64,000 nucleotides of DNA. Source: Phallusia mammillata (taxonomy: Eukaryota > Chordata > Ascidiacea > Phlebobranchia > Ascidiidae). Below, in pieces: positions 49,455-60,485 of this stretch. Under the pieces are notes generated by a model. That model had not been told where the DNA came from, searched no databases, and saw only the letters and a program-made list of their open reading frames with translations. Position 1 is the first letter of the stretch, and each line of letters begins with the position of its first letter. The translations under genes and the position numbers were made by a program. The DNA lies in NCBI GenBank assembly GCA_003260075.1, contig QLIY01000277.1:99047-163046 (forward strand), written 5' to 3'.

Positions 49455-49748
49455 CTAAGGTTGAGAATGGCCAAAACACGGTTTCTCATCAACTTTATAG
49501 AGCTCTTCTGGCAATCGTATTTTTGTACTGACGTCCCGACGTTCAATACAGGTCGCCTTCAACACTGAATGCGGTTGCTCATATGCTAACTTATCTGCTT
49601 TTTTCTTGCTCTTGGTATATTTTCGACTATTCCTGGTACTGACTTGAATTATTCTTGTTCTTTGCTTCCAGTTACTCCAGTCACTATTTAATGACACTGG
49701 TTGGCGGTTGACTAAACTTTCAAAACAGTTTTGGTACCATCCTGACAT
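49455..49748 (-). CDS. unidentified frame downstream of TLS1
   Basis: An open frame of 97 codons with good codon composition; it is Trp-, Lys- and Arg-rich early (SDWSNWKQRTRII) and ends in KIRLPEELYKVDEKPCFGHS. I do not recognise it. A splice acceptor (TGCATGTCAG) lies just inside the ATG, and splicing there from the TLS1 exon ending at 50002 keeps the frame open. So it is either the terminal exon of TLS1, though it does not resemble the conserved TLS1 C-terminus, or a separate small gene read from the ATG, possibly in an operon. Confidence 0.4.
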   Translation of the reverse strand: MSGWYQNCFESLVNRQPVSLNSDWSNWKQRTRIIQVSTRNSRKYTKSKKKADKLAYEQPHSVLKATCIERRDVSTKIRLPEELYKVDEKPCFGHSQP

Positions 49749-50001
49749 GCAGATTCATTTGATAATGAAAGGATAAAGGACAGGCACAGTTTACTAATGC
49801 CACCACTGCTGCAAGCCCGGGTGCCCCACAATTAGCTGCAATACAGTTATCAGATAAAAGAAACACTTTGAAATGCTGGAAAATTTAGCAACAGAGAACC
49901 TCGGCAGTGCACATAATCATTTCATGTTTCAAAGACAATGATAATGCAATATATATACTTTATGTAGTGTTCACTTGAAACTTAAAATGCATTTCACCAA
50001 C

Positions 50002-51789
50002 CTGCATCTCCCACCACAGGTTGTACCCGCTCTGGTTCAGGTTCCTTTGTTTTGTGCTTGAAATTCTCGCTATGCATAACTAAGGCAACAGAATTCATTG
50101 AAACTTGAGAATAAAAGATGTCGGCAAAAAAATCATCACAAATATGTCATACAAAAGTTTAGCCTTTTCTCTATTAAATGTTTGGTTAAAATAATAATTT
50201 GTAACAAAACATTAAAGAAGATTTTCTTTCTTGGGGGTACCTGCAGATGCATTTAAATATATTTGTTGGAATATAGTGTGGTCAGTATCTGAATTTATAC
50301 TTACATCTTTTGTGTTGGACATAGTTGACAGCCATGTTGGTTGGAACAAAAGAGGTTCTGTTTTCCTTCTTTTGGGACATTTCTTTGATCAACTTTTGTT
50401 TTGCTTCCTCAGTACGCTCTATGTTTTTAATTTTGGTTCTAAACACACAGACCAAAAACACCAAGGATTTGATAATTTGCATTAGATGTTTAATGGACAG
50501 CGTACATGTTTTAACAAAGTGTAACTTGGTCTTAGACTTTTTTAAACCACAAGCATGAAACTTACTCAATTCCAAGATCTATTTCTGGTATTCCACTAAG
50601 CATCTGATTAGACAGCATTTCTTCTGAATGGTCTTTAGCAGCAAGCTAAAATACCAAGCATTTGGTAAAGCAAATGTATGTGCGAGAGTAATGTACATAA
50701 TTACATATCAAATCACATCAAAGCACCTTTAAATGATCAGGCAGTTGATAAAGTTGATCTTCTGCTGTTTTAATCTTAGATTTCTGGACTTCACTACCTT
50801 CCTCTTTTTCTCCACGAATCTTTTTCAGTTCACTTTCCACATAGGCAGTTCTTGAGAAAGGAAAATATGCTGGTAATTACCTATGCACAGACCAGCCACA
50901 ATTACTTATTTGACTTATGCCAAAAATCCATTTTTAATGTTTTGGCCTTGAATGACTTGCTGTGGAATTCAAACAAAAAACACTTTACTTCAAAATCTTA
51001 CAATTCAGAATCTTCATCTCTTCTGTTTGTTTCCACTGAAAATGTGGATCCCAAATTTGTAACATCTCGATCAACATCTTCATATGTGCGATCTCGATTT
51101 CTATCCTTAACATTTCTTAAACTGACTAGCCCTCCAGTCTTCACCTTGAATGGGTCATTCTAAACAATTTTTTTGCTGAAAAATTTCATGAATCACAAAA
51201 TCTACATATTTTATACAGTTTTCAAAAAAGTAAGAGCAAAATAGTTTTCTAACTAGATGAGCAAAGGGTTAAGAAAACAGCGAAATATTTTTTGATAAAA
51301 ACAGTAAATGCTTATTGATTGTGTTCATTGTCAAATTTCAAAACTTTTGTCACTGAAACTTACATCCATAACCATCTCATCTGCTTTTGTAAGTTTAACT
51401 CCAGTAGCGAGTGAAGCAGCATTCACTCCCATCTGGCGTTTGCGAACTTTCTGCAATTCCTTGGTAGCTTCCAATATATCACTACAGAAACATGAACTTT
51501 TTATTACAAAGAATACAATTGTTTTACAAATAGGAATGGTTGTGGTCTTAGTTTGTCAGGATACCAAACAATATGCTATTAAATTTACTCAGAGAGTACC
51601 TTGCAGAAGTATAAATCAATAAAGTCACAGAACTAAAAATGTAAAGACACACAAAGTAGGATTCAACATTATTTTTTTTAAGTTTTAGAACTACCTGACT
51701 TCTTCCTCATTATTTTCATCTCCACCATCTTCTTCATCGGTTGACTCTTTTCTCCGACGACGAAATTGTTTACTCTTTCCATTTGGCAT
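50002..51789 (-). CDS. TLS1: TLS1/C9orf78 splicing-factor orthologue (C-terminus unresolved)
   Basis: Seven exons join in phase: 51695-51789, 51364-51481, 51002-51159, 50727-50850, 50566-50645, 50305-50438 and 50002-50079, about 262 aa. Landmarks of C9orf78 appear in order: FRRRRKES near the N-terminus, ELQKVRKRQMGVN, NDPFKVKTGGLV, STFSVETNRRDED, YVESELKKIRG, EEMLSNQMLSGIPEIDLG and TSFVPTNMAVNYVQHKR, then VVGDA. The human protein (289 aa) is a nuclear, spliceosome-associated factor; the fission yeast relative Tls1 affects splicing of telomere and heterochromatin factors. The last human segment, with DDYHYEKF, is not found; candidates for the final exon are the 49455-49748 frame or a short stretch near 49750-49850, neither conserved. 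SIRT2 lies upstream on the same strand, 1.2 kb away. Confidence 0.88.
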
Positions 51790-53006
51790 CTTACACAATT
51801 AGCAGCTTTTTACTATAACACTGATGAGAATAATTTTACAAATCTAAGGAAATATGAAATTAACTGGTATTATTACAACAATAAAAAAAACAAATAAACT
51901 ACAGTTTTACTTTTGTAAAGCAAATGTTTGTACAAAATGCAATATTCAAATGGGAAAATAAAAACCCATATGACTTTGAGTTTTTATTTTCCAATCACAA
52001 AAGCTTAAAAAACAAAATATTTGTTCCAAAAACACACAGTATTTTAGTTAATATACAACTAAATTACATTCTGCATCCAAACTTCAGTAGAAAATGGGAA
52101 AGTTATATTTGTGGACAAATAATGGACAAGCGTTTTTCATTTTCAGAAAAAACAAGTCATTTGTAACATCAGGCACAAGTGACATATTCAAGGCAGTGGA
52201 GATTTTTTGATCCACCTTAGGTGTAAAACAGGGCAACCCCTGGGACCAAATGGTTAAAACACAGAAACGGCACACCACAATGTCAGGTTGTCCAAATGTC
52301 ATGCATTTTGGAATTTTTTTTATAAATCTGTACAATCTCATGCAATTAACAGAATGACAAAATATTCAAGCTATAGTTTGTTTAAAGTTTACCTAAGTTT
52401 GCACTTAATTCATAAAACAACACCAAAAATATTGAAAACCAGTACACTTGTGGTTACTTCACTCTCCAAAAACTTCATCCAAATGAAACAAATAGTTCAT
52501 TATCACAGCCAGACAAATTAAGATTGTACTTAACTAACATATTCACAGAAACTTTTTATTGCAGTGTGTTACAACATTACATCTTTGTAATCACTTTATT
52601 CCAGCCTTGGGGAAGCCATTGGTGCTACAAAGTCAAACAAAACCAGGTGTCAGAACTACAAGACATATCTGCCAGCTGGAAAGTTTAAACATTTCAATTG
52701 TATGGACACACTACAGAGAAGATAAAATAGATGAAAACATGTCCCCTTTAGAAACATGACTAAGATGACCAAAATATGAAACAATAAAATTACAGTGAAG
52801 AAGACAAAACAGTTACAACACAAAGGCAAAATCACCAAAAACAAAACTACCGTACAACATTTCAACACGGATTGTAATTACCCCGTATGAGCATTGTTTA
52901 TAATAGCCCTGAAACCAATCTTTGTTTAAAAAAACATCTAAAGTGAAACAAAAGTGCAATCTGTATTCTCATGAATTTGAAGAGCTGAAATATAGATCAC
53001 AAGAAT
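51790..53006. other. SIRT2 3' UTR and TLS1 upstream region
   Basis: A minus-strand AATAAA (TTTATT at 52555-52560 on the plus strand) lies about 450 nt beyond the SIRT2 stop. No further gene is seen. Confidence 0.5.
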
Positions 53007-56000
53007 TTATAGGTTAGGAGAATTGCTTTGTTCTGGGTCATTTTTCTTTTCAGAAACTTTCTCAGTGGGAGTTTCAAGTGACAGTTTTGAGTCCATCTTG
53101 TCTTCGGTGTCTGTTTTCTTTGTTACATCATCAGTTGTGTTTTCACTTTGTTTATCACCGTCTGCCACAAGTTTGAGAAGGTCTTCAAGCCAACCTAGCT
53201 TTTCACAGAGATCTTTGCAACCATCGTCACAGTCACCAAGAAGTGCCACATCTCTACAAAGTTATGTCAAACATTTTTTTTACAATCTGATAAGAAAGTT
53301 AAAATCAAATTCTCTGATAATATGGCAAGGAAGAAGTGTATCTGATTTTAATTAAACTTTTAAATGACAAACACACAGCTTTTGATGGCAAAAATTACAC
53401 TTAATACATCTAATGGGCCATTATTTTTATCCTAAACTTATGAACAGACTCGTATGTAGTGTTCCACACTGCTTTTGAATGTTGAAATATTAACCTGTAG
53501 GCTTTTTCTGATTCAAAATCCATCCCTGAGTTGAATCCCATCATTAACATCATAGGATCAGTTTCCCCACAAAGTTCACGATTGATTAAAAGTCTTGGAG
53601 TCTTGGCATCCACACTAAAATAGTTATATTTGTTACATGTGTTCTGTTTTGGAATATTAAAAAACGTGTGTAAGTTCAAAACCAAGTGTAAAATGTACAT
53701 CCAATATAAGGATTTTCATAATACAAAAAGCTTTCAATGTTAGACACTTTCCATATTTTTTACTTTTAATTTATTCTGGTAAGTTAGTACAAGGGATTGA
53801 ACTAATAATATGGAAAGCTTTAAGTTTACAATATCAAACAAAATCCCCAACTCAAAACAAACTTTTTGTTTCTCAATATATGAAATGTTTAAATTACAAA
53901 AATGGAAAACATACCCTCCAACCAATGATGCAAAAGGCTGAACTTTTAAAGAAGTTCCCATAACGATAAGTAGGTCACATGCTTGAAAATCATCATAACG
54001 AAAATTGAAAAATCTCTGTGGCAGTGCCTCTCCAAAGAAGACAATGTCTAAACAGAAAAAAATTACCAAAACTTAAAGAAAGCTGCACTGCACAAAAACT
54101 ACAAACCTGGTTTAACAAGACCACTTGTTCCTTCTTTACAATCTTCGCAATATGGAATTTCATCCTTGAAAATCTTTTCTAAATAAACCAAAGACTGTTA
54201 CTGTCTTCTGTGACTATTTTTTAAAACAGTTATCAACATTATAAAAATCTTTTATTATGCATTATTTATATTAAGGGATTATAACTCTATTTTAGTAAAC
54301 ATTTAAGCACCAAAACATGTGTACTTTACACATTATTCCTGCAGGTTTAGGTTGTAGCTACCTTTCATCCATTCCTTGGAATAAGAACGCTTGCAATCTA
54401 CACACTGATTGGTGTAAAATGTGCCATGAGCTTCCACAATTTTTTCACCATCTACTCCTGCAACTCTTTCCAGTCCATCAATATTCTGAGTAAAAATCAC
54501 TGTTTTTCAACAAAACACAACTTTAAAAAAATGCATCAGTTAATATGAACATAAATTCATAACTGGGATCAGCCCTGAAGCGTCTATGCAGACCAGCGAT
54601 CACGGCACACTCATATATAAATCACAGTACGCCAGGCCCATTGAAGGCGCTATACCGAATCAGCCGGTCACCAAGCATTCACCACCATATGGCAAGGCGT
54701 AGGCTAGAAAAATCTAGCCTGCGGTGGGATTCGAACCCACGACAGGAGTCTTTCCGGGACTCGCGCTCTACCAACTGAGCTACACAGGCTCAGTGGAGAA
54801 TCCGCCGAAAGTCGAATCACAAGCACCGTTGCCTGCCTCGTATGCTGCACATGTCAGCTTCGTAGTAGGGGATCGCCAGATTGACCAGTATCAGTTAAGA
54901 TGAACATAAATTCATAACTGGGATCAGCCCTGAAGCGTCTATGCAGACCAGCGATCACGGCACACTCATATATAAATCACAGTACGCCAGGCCCATTGAA
55001 GGCGCTATACCGAATCAGCCGGTCACCAAGCATTCACCACCATATGGCAAGGCGTAGGCTAGAAAAATCTAGCCTGCGGTGGGATTCGAACCCATGTTAA
55101 AAAAATGCATTGATTATTATAATTGGATTTATAGTTTTCAAAAAACACATGTGCACAAAGTTCTAAGTGTATACAAGCACAATGTGTATGAATGTGCAAC
55201 AATTGGATTTTTGAGTATTTGAGAAAATTAGGTCCCTCACCTGGGTGTACACACGCTGCAATTTTCCCTTGTCCTCAAGTAGTGGGGGGGGGGTTAAAAA
55301 AATGCATTGATTATTATAATTGGATTTATAGTTTTCAAAAAACACATGTGCACAAAGTTCTAAGTGTATACAAGCACAATGTGTATGAATGTACAACAAT
55401 TGGATTTTTGAGTATTTGTGTCAAAGTATTTGAGAAAATTAGTTCGCTCACCTGGGTGTACACACGCTGCAATTTTCCCTTGTCCTCAAGTAGTGGGGGG
55501 GGGGAAAGTTCTTTGCCTCTTTTAACTCTCAAGAAACCATTTGCACTCTTTGTGAAGTAATGGAAGAGTATGAATGTAAAATTTATCTGTGTTTATCGTT
55601 ACATGACGCATTGACCTTTTAAAGATCTACTGCTGAGACAGTTTGTACTAGACATTCATGTAATCAGGAAATAGTTGCTTTTTCCACTGCATTTTGTTGG
55701 TATGTTAGCATTTTTACAACAACGACATTATAGGATTTTGTCCACAAAAAAATGAACATCTTCCACACCTACCTTATAGTTTCCTGGATATAGCTCCTTT
55801 GCCAGAGTAAAAAATGGTTGAGGATTTTTCGGGGGGGGGGCAAGTTCTTTGCCTCTTTTTTATCTCTAGAAACCATTTGCACCCTTTGTGAAGTAATGGA
55901 AGAGTATGAATGTAACATTTATCTGTGTTTATCATTACATGACGCATTGACCTTTTAAAGATCTACTGCTGAGAAACTTTGTACTAGACATTCATGTAAT

Positions 56001-58495
56001 CAGGAAATAGATGCTTTTTCCACTGCATTATGTTGGTATGTTAGCATTTTTACAACAACGACATTATAGGATTTTGTCCACAAAAGAATTAACATCTTTT
56101 ACACCTACCTTATAGTTCCCTGGATATAGCTCCTTTGCCAGAGTAAAAAATGGTTGAGGATTTTTCTGTAAAAACAAGGCCATGTGTGATTTACAGGTAA
56201 CATCAAGAAAGGTCATAATCCCTACAGTTGCGAAGCTTAAAAAGTTTATGTATAGGTATATGCTGTTGGTAAAACAAATTTTCAAATCTCTAACATATTA
56301 CAAACTTGCAAGGTTACTCCACCTACTTTAAAGTAAGTTATTTCAAAGATGTCGGTGGGATTTTTGAGATCGTACTTTTGCAAATTGTCATAGAGGCCAG
56401 TTCCTGGCGATCTAAAGTCAGGAATACCAGCAGCTACAAAACGCCAACATAAAGATTTTTGGGGGGGGGGGCATGTGTGATTAACAGGTAACATCAAGAA
56501 AGGTCATAATCCTTACAGTTGCAAAGCTTAAAAAATTTATGTATAGGTATATGCTGTTGGTAAAACAAAATTTCAAAACTCTAACATATTACAAACTTGT
56601 ACGGTTACTCCACCTACTTTAAAGTAAGTTATTTCAAAGATGTCGGTGGGATTTTTGAGATCGTACTTTTGCAAATTGTCATAGAGGCCAGTTCCTGGCG
56701 ATCTAAAGTCAGGAATACCAGCAGCTACAAAACGCCAACATAAAGATTTTTAGAAAAACAAACAGTTGTAGGTGGGCAAATAATTTAATACATTTTTTTA
56801 AATTTCATTTGTTCGTTGAGTACACACCTGTTGAAATTCCAGCTCCACACATGACAACAATGTTTTTGCCTGAAACAAAGAAAGACGTTTCATTTGGAAT
56901 TAATGTTTTGGATTTTAATATTATGTTTTGACTATGCCAAATGATATTTAATTCTGATTCTGAAATTGTTAATTTTAACAAAAATTACTTTTGCACCAGA
57001 GTAAATTATTGTTGCCATTCTGCAATTAACCTATTTTTGTGCTGTGGTGTAAATGTATGCATGGTTCAATTCAATTCAAAGAAAACAATATGATTATGAA
57101 AACTAGACAAAACTTTAAACATCTTACACTTCTCCGAGAGTATGTAGTTGGCCACACCAGTTACAGATAGCTCATCTAAGAGTTTTTCTGGAGGTTCCAC
57201 ATCTTCTTCAGTCTCAGAAGTCAGAGAAAACTTTTTCAAAAGGCTTTGTAGTAAATCCACTATTTACCAAAAAAGAATGCAATGTTAGCAATACAGTATA
57301 TTTAAACTTTAATATATATAGTATATTTAAACCAGAATCTCCCAGCTGATTGCTTGGTGGATGAAGACTGGTAATGAACCTCATGCTTATTGATCCAAAT
57401 TTATTAAATCATTAAGTCATCCATCCTTGTGAATTGAGATAAATGTTAGTGAAGACTTTCAAACATTTCAAAAATACGGGGGGGGGGTTAAACTTTAATA
57501 CAGTTTATTCAAACTAGAATCTCCCAGCTGATTGCTTGATGGAGGAAGACTGTAATGAACCTCATGGTTATTGATCCAAATTTATTAAATCATTAAGTCA
57601 TCCATCCTTGAATTGAGATAAATGTTAGTGAAGACTTTCAAACATTTCAAAAATACCAAAACCATAAACCCAAGATAACAAAAATTGTTTTGTTCTCACA
57701 AACAAGGCTTGTTACATCAGATGTTACATACAATTTTTAAAGCATAATATGTTTTGAAACTGTGATCCACAGTTATGCAAGGTTTTGAATCATCTCTTAA
57801 ATAAAACTTTTTAACTCAAATAGCTTATTTTTAAATGTTTTTTTTTGTCTTTTTAGGTCAAGTTGTCAAAAATCCGAGGAAACTTTATTTGAATTTGGAC
57901 CAAAACATTACCTACTTTAAAACAGCTGTTGTAACATTTAGGTCAGTTTGCAACGTCCAAAAAAATGATACAAATGGTTGTTGCTTTTATCACTGCAATA
58001 GGCAGTAGTTATTGCAACAACAGTTTTATTACAAAAGCTTTTTGGTACAATGATGGGCAAACAATTACGAGTTTGGTAAAAACCAAAGCAATAGTAGAAA
58101 CTGGTTGCAGTCTTAGGGGGGGGGGATAGTTATTGCAACAAGTTTTATTACAAAAGCTTTTTGGTACAATGATGGGCAAACAATTTCGAGTTTGGTAAAA
58201 ACCAAAGCAATAGTAGAAACTGGTTGCAGTCTTAGGATGTGGTTTTTTAAGAACTTTTTGTGCCAAACTGCTACAAACAAAACAAAATATCCATGAAGGC
58301 AACCACCGTGTCCTAAAATCCCAAGGTGGTACTGAGCATAAAACTGTACAACTAAGACCCCTAACAACATTTTAAAACGAATAAATAACTTAAAAAATAC
58401 TAACTTGGTGATTGATTTTCTGAAGTTTCTGCATTGCCAGCAGCAGCAGGTTCTTCACTGGCACTGGCACTATTAGTTGCATTTTCCTCCGACAT
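53007..58495 (-). CDS. SIRT2: NAD-dependent protein deacetylase sirtuin 2
   Basis: Eleven exons: 58405-58495, 57128-57259, 56828-56869, 56618-56724, 56109-56165, 55452-55494 (5' part missing), 54362-54485, 54107-54178, 53915-54047, 53495-53614 and 53007-53253. NAD-fold motifs are present: [38 protein letters not shown] and [13 protein letters not shown]. The catalytic His lies in VEAHGTFY, and four zinc cysteines in CVDC and CEDC. The N-terminal [13 protein letters not shown] matches the region of the SIRT2 export signal, and the acidic Ser/Thr-rich tail fits SIRT2 more than SIRT3. SIRT2 deacetylates tubulin, histones and metabolic enzymes, mainly in the cytoplasm. About 26 nt of exon 6 (the piece before [14 protein letters not shown]) is missing at G runs in both copies; with it the protein would be about 397 aa. 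Exon 4 and most of exon 5 occur twice (56327-56433; 55773-55830) as assembly copies. Confidence 0.95.
54537..55096 (-). mobile_element. tRNA-derived SINE, partial dimer
   Basis: A 355-bp unit is repeated about 1.6 times (54537 onward matches 54892 onward). The insert is flanked by a perfect 14-bp direct repeat TTAAAAAAATGCAT at 54523-54536 and 55097-55110, the size expected of an LINE-type target-site duplication. On the minus strand each unit has a tRNA-like head with A and B boxes followed by an about 280-nt unrelated body; the outer head is truncated at the B box. No clear poly(A) tail. It sits in a SIRT2 intron, between exons 6 and 7. Confidence 0.75.
54717..54789 (-). tRNA. tRNA-like sequence inside a SINE
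   Basis: 73 nt fold as a tRNA: acceptor GCCTGTG/CGCAGGC with one G-T pair, D stem GCTC/GAGC, T arm GTGGG TTCGAAT CCCAC, anticodon stem GAGTC/GACTC with loop CCGGAAA. Position 33 would be C and not T, and there are two bases between the D and anticodon stems. An apparent GGA anticodon would mean serine, but the long variable arm is absent. So it is most likely the polymerase III promoter head of a SINE, not a working tRNA. Confidence 0.6.
55097..55504. repeat. about 190-200-bp duplication with two G10 runs at SIRT2 exon 6
   Basis: 55097-55283 and 55294-55494 are copies of one stretch; G10 runs lie at 55284-55293 and 55495-55504. Both copies contain the 3' 43 nt of SIRT2 exon 6 (55241-55283 and 55452-55494) and both stop at the same base, where the G run begins. 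Confidence 0.85.
55505..56166. repeat. 326-bp duplication around G10 at SIRT2 exon 5
   Basis: 55505-55830 and 55841-56166 are copies with about 3 % differences; G10 at 55831-55840. The left copy holds exon 5 without its acceptor; the right holds it complete (56109-56165). Confidence 0.85.
56178..56751. repeat. about 280-bp duplication around G10 at SIRT2 exon 4
   Basis: 56178-56460 and 56472-56751 are copies with scattered differences; G10 at 56461-56470. Each contains the complete 107-nt exon 4, so an automatic gene model could wrongly include it twice. Confidence 0.85.
57302..57656. repeat. about 175-bp duplication around G10
   Basis: 57302-57477 and 57488-57656 are copies with small indels; G10 at 57478-57487. 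In SIRT2 intron 1. Confidence 0.75.
58006..58236. repeat. 110-bp duplication around G10
   Basis: 58006-58115 and 58127-58236 are near-identical; G10 at 58116-58125. In SIRT2 intron 1. Confidence 0.8.
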
Positions 58496-60194
58496 GGCAA
58501 CAGATTACAAATCTGAATTAGTTACCGAAAATTATTCTAATGTATGGACCCAAAAAAATACTGCAAAACATTTAGTTTTTAAATTTGAGTCAGTGTACGA
58601 CTGTAATCTGTACAGTTTAACAGTTTCACTGTAGACTATCATAGCAGAAGCCAACAAATAGTTAACTCTTGTAAAAATTTAAAACCTACACTGTGTTAAA
58701 TATATTTTTATATCTACTAAACAAAATGAAACAACCACTCATAAACACACGTTCTAAAACAGAGGTTCCGATTTTCTAGTTCCTGTACAATCATACCAAT
58801 CTACTAAACGAAAGTAAACGCTTGATTGCGCAAAAACTGCTCGTAACGCAACACTGAACAAAGTAATGCTCTACTGAAACTGTGACTTACTTTTCAATAA
58901 AAAAATTCACAAAACAGGCCTTAACGTCAAGCGATTTTTAACGTAATCGTACATTTACCATTAACCTTGATTCATTGACCACGCAGTTGCGTATTTCACA
59001 TAAAACAGTTTTGCACCTCCGCTCCAGGTTGACTCCGAATCTGAGTATTTTTGAAATTAAACTGGGGGCAAGTGGGTTTTGCAGTGATACTACAGATACT
59101 ACATAGAATGGTTGAATATTATAGGCTACTCGGGAAAAAATACAATATAAAAATACGTTTTCCATAATTTTGCCATCTGTATTATTTTGCTTGCATTTTG
59201 TGTGTGATAAACTGGCAGAAAAGTTTCACAAAATGATGTGAACGTTATAGAGACATCTAGCATGGTTTAAAGCTTTGACTATATTTCATGCAGGTAAGTT
59301 GCTTCAGCTATGATAATTATAATTTATAACGAAGTAAAATTGTAAAGTAAACTCGATTTATTAGTAACCGATAAATATTTAATGAGATGTTGGTACGAAA
59401 GATGGTCTGATTTCAAAGCTCAAGATTGGTTACAAACGGCGCAGTTGCTTTTCGAAACCAAAAAATGGATAACCTTTGAATAGGTAGAAAACGTACTAGT
59501 CGTTGTTCTTTGTTGAAACGATTAGTATTTTTATAATCGGTAGGTCTGTGGATCAATAAGGAACAAATATCGGAGATCAGTTTTGATCCTCACACGATTG
59601 TCATTTCGTATTTGTATTGTGTCGTCATACATCTTAATATTCCAACTCATTTGACCTCAATGATGGTTAGGCCATAGTGCATCGATTTAAGATTTGAAGA
59701 TCAAGATTCCAATTAAAAGGCTAAAGTCTGGCCGCAATAATCGCTCGTTGCTTGTGTCTGCCCTTATTCGATGTGCGATGGCTGGTCCAGATCTATGGTT
59801 AATTAAACTTGCTGAACTACATTTTTTATCCGTCGTTGTAGTTTAAATAGGCATACTAGTACTGATAAGCTTGTGTCTGGTTGAAAAAGATATAAACGCT
59901 TGTGTTGAAAAGTTTGCTTGTTCGTTTATAATGCACAATTGCGCAGCATGCAGATGTTTGGAGTAGGACTAATAAAAAAATCCCATCAACAATCGCAAAG
60001 CACTCTATATGGAATGTAATTACTTGAAGATTATAGGCTAATGATGTCGTTAGATTATTAATTATTATCATATTGCTGAAGCAGAAGTAAAAAGTAAACC
60101 TGTGTAACGGTGCTACTTAAGAACAGTTGTACGTTGCATTATTAACGAGTTAGCCTAGTTTTATGAAATGTTAGCCTAGGATGCTTTATATACG
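58496..60194. other. SIRT2 upstream region, no other gene seen
   Basis: The SIRT2 promoter must lie at the left edge of this stretch. No exon or strong motif was recognised. Confidence 0.45.
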
Positions 60195-60485
60195 TAGTAG
60201 GCAATGTTGGTTTTAAACATGGGCTGAAGTTTTTTTACTTGATGGTTTTCTCAGTTTTTTCTTCTGCTTGCCTTTGATAAAGTGAAATATGATTAGGCTA
60301 CTGTGGTAATTTTGCATATCTAAACACGGAGTAAGGGGGGGGGGCTAGTAGGCAATGTTGGTTTTAAACATGGGCTGAAGTTTTTCTACTTGATGATTTT
60401 CTCAGTTTTTTCTTCTGCTTGCCTTTGATAAAGTGATATATGATTAGGCTACTGTGGTAATTTTGCATATCTAAACACGGAGTAA
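60195..60485. repeat. 140-bp duplication around G10
   Basis: 60195-60334 and 60346-60485 differ at about four bases; G10 at 60335-60344. Confidence 0.8.

Noticed and set aside
54717..54789. A functional serine tRNA gene
   Set aside because: No long variable arm, C at position 33 and location in a repeated SINE-like unit; kept only as a tRNA-like head.
55163..55532. Frames starting with Pro-Pro-Pro before [14 protein letters not shown]
   Set aside because: The prolines come from the G10 run read on the minus strand; the true SIRT2 residues there are missing.
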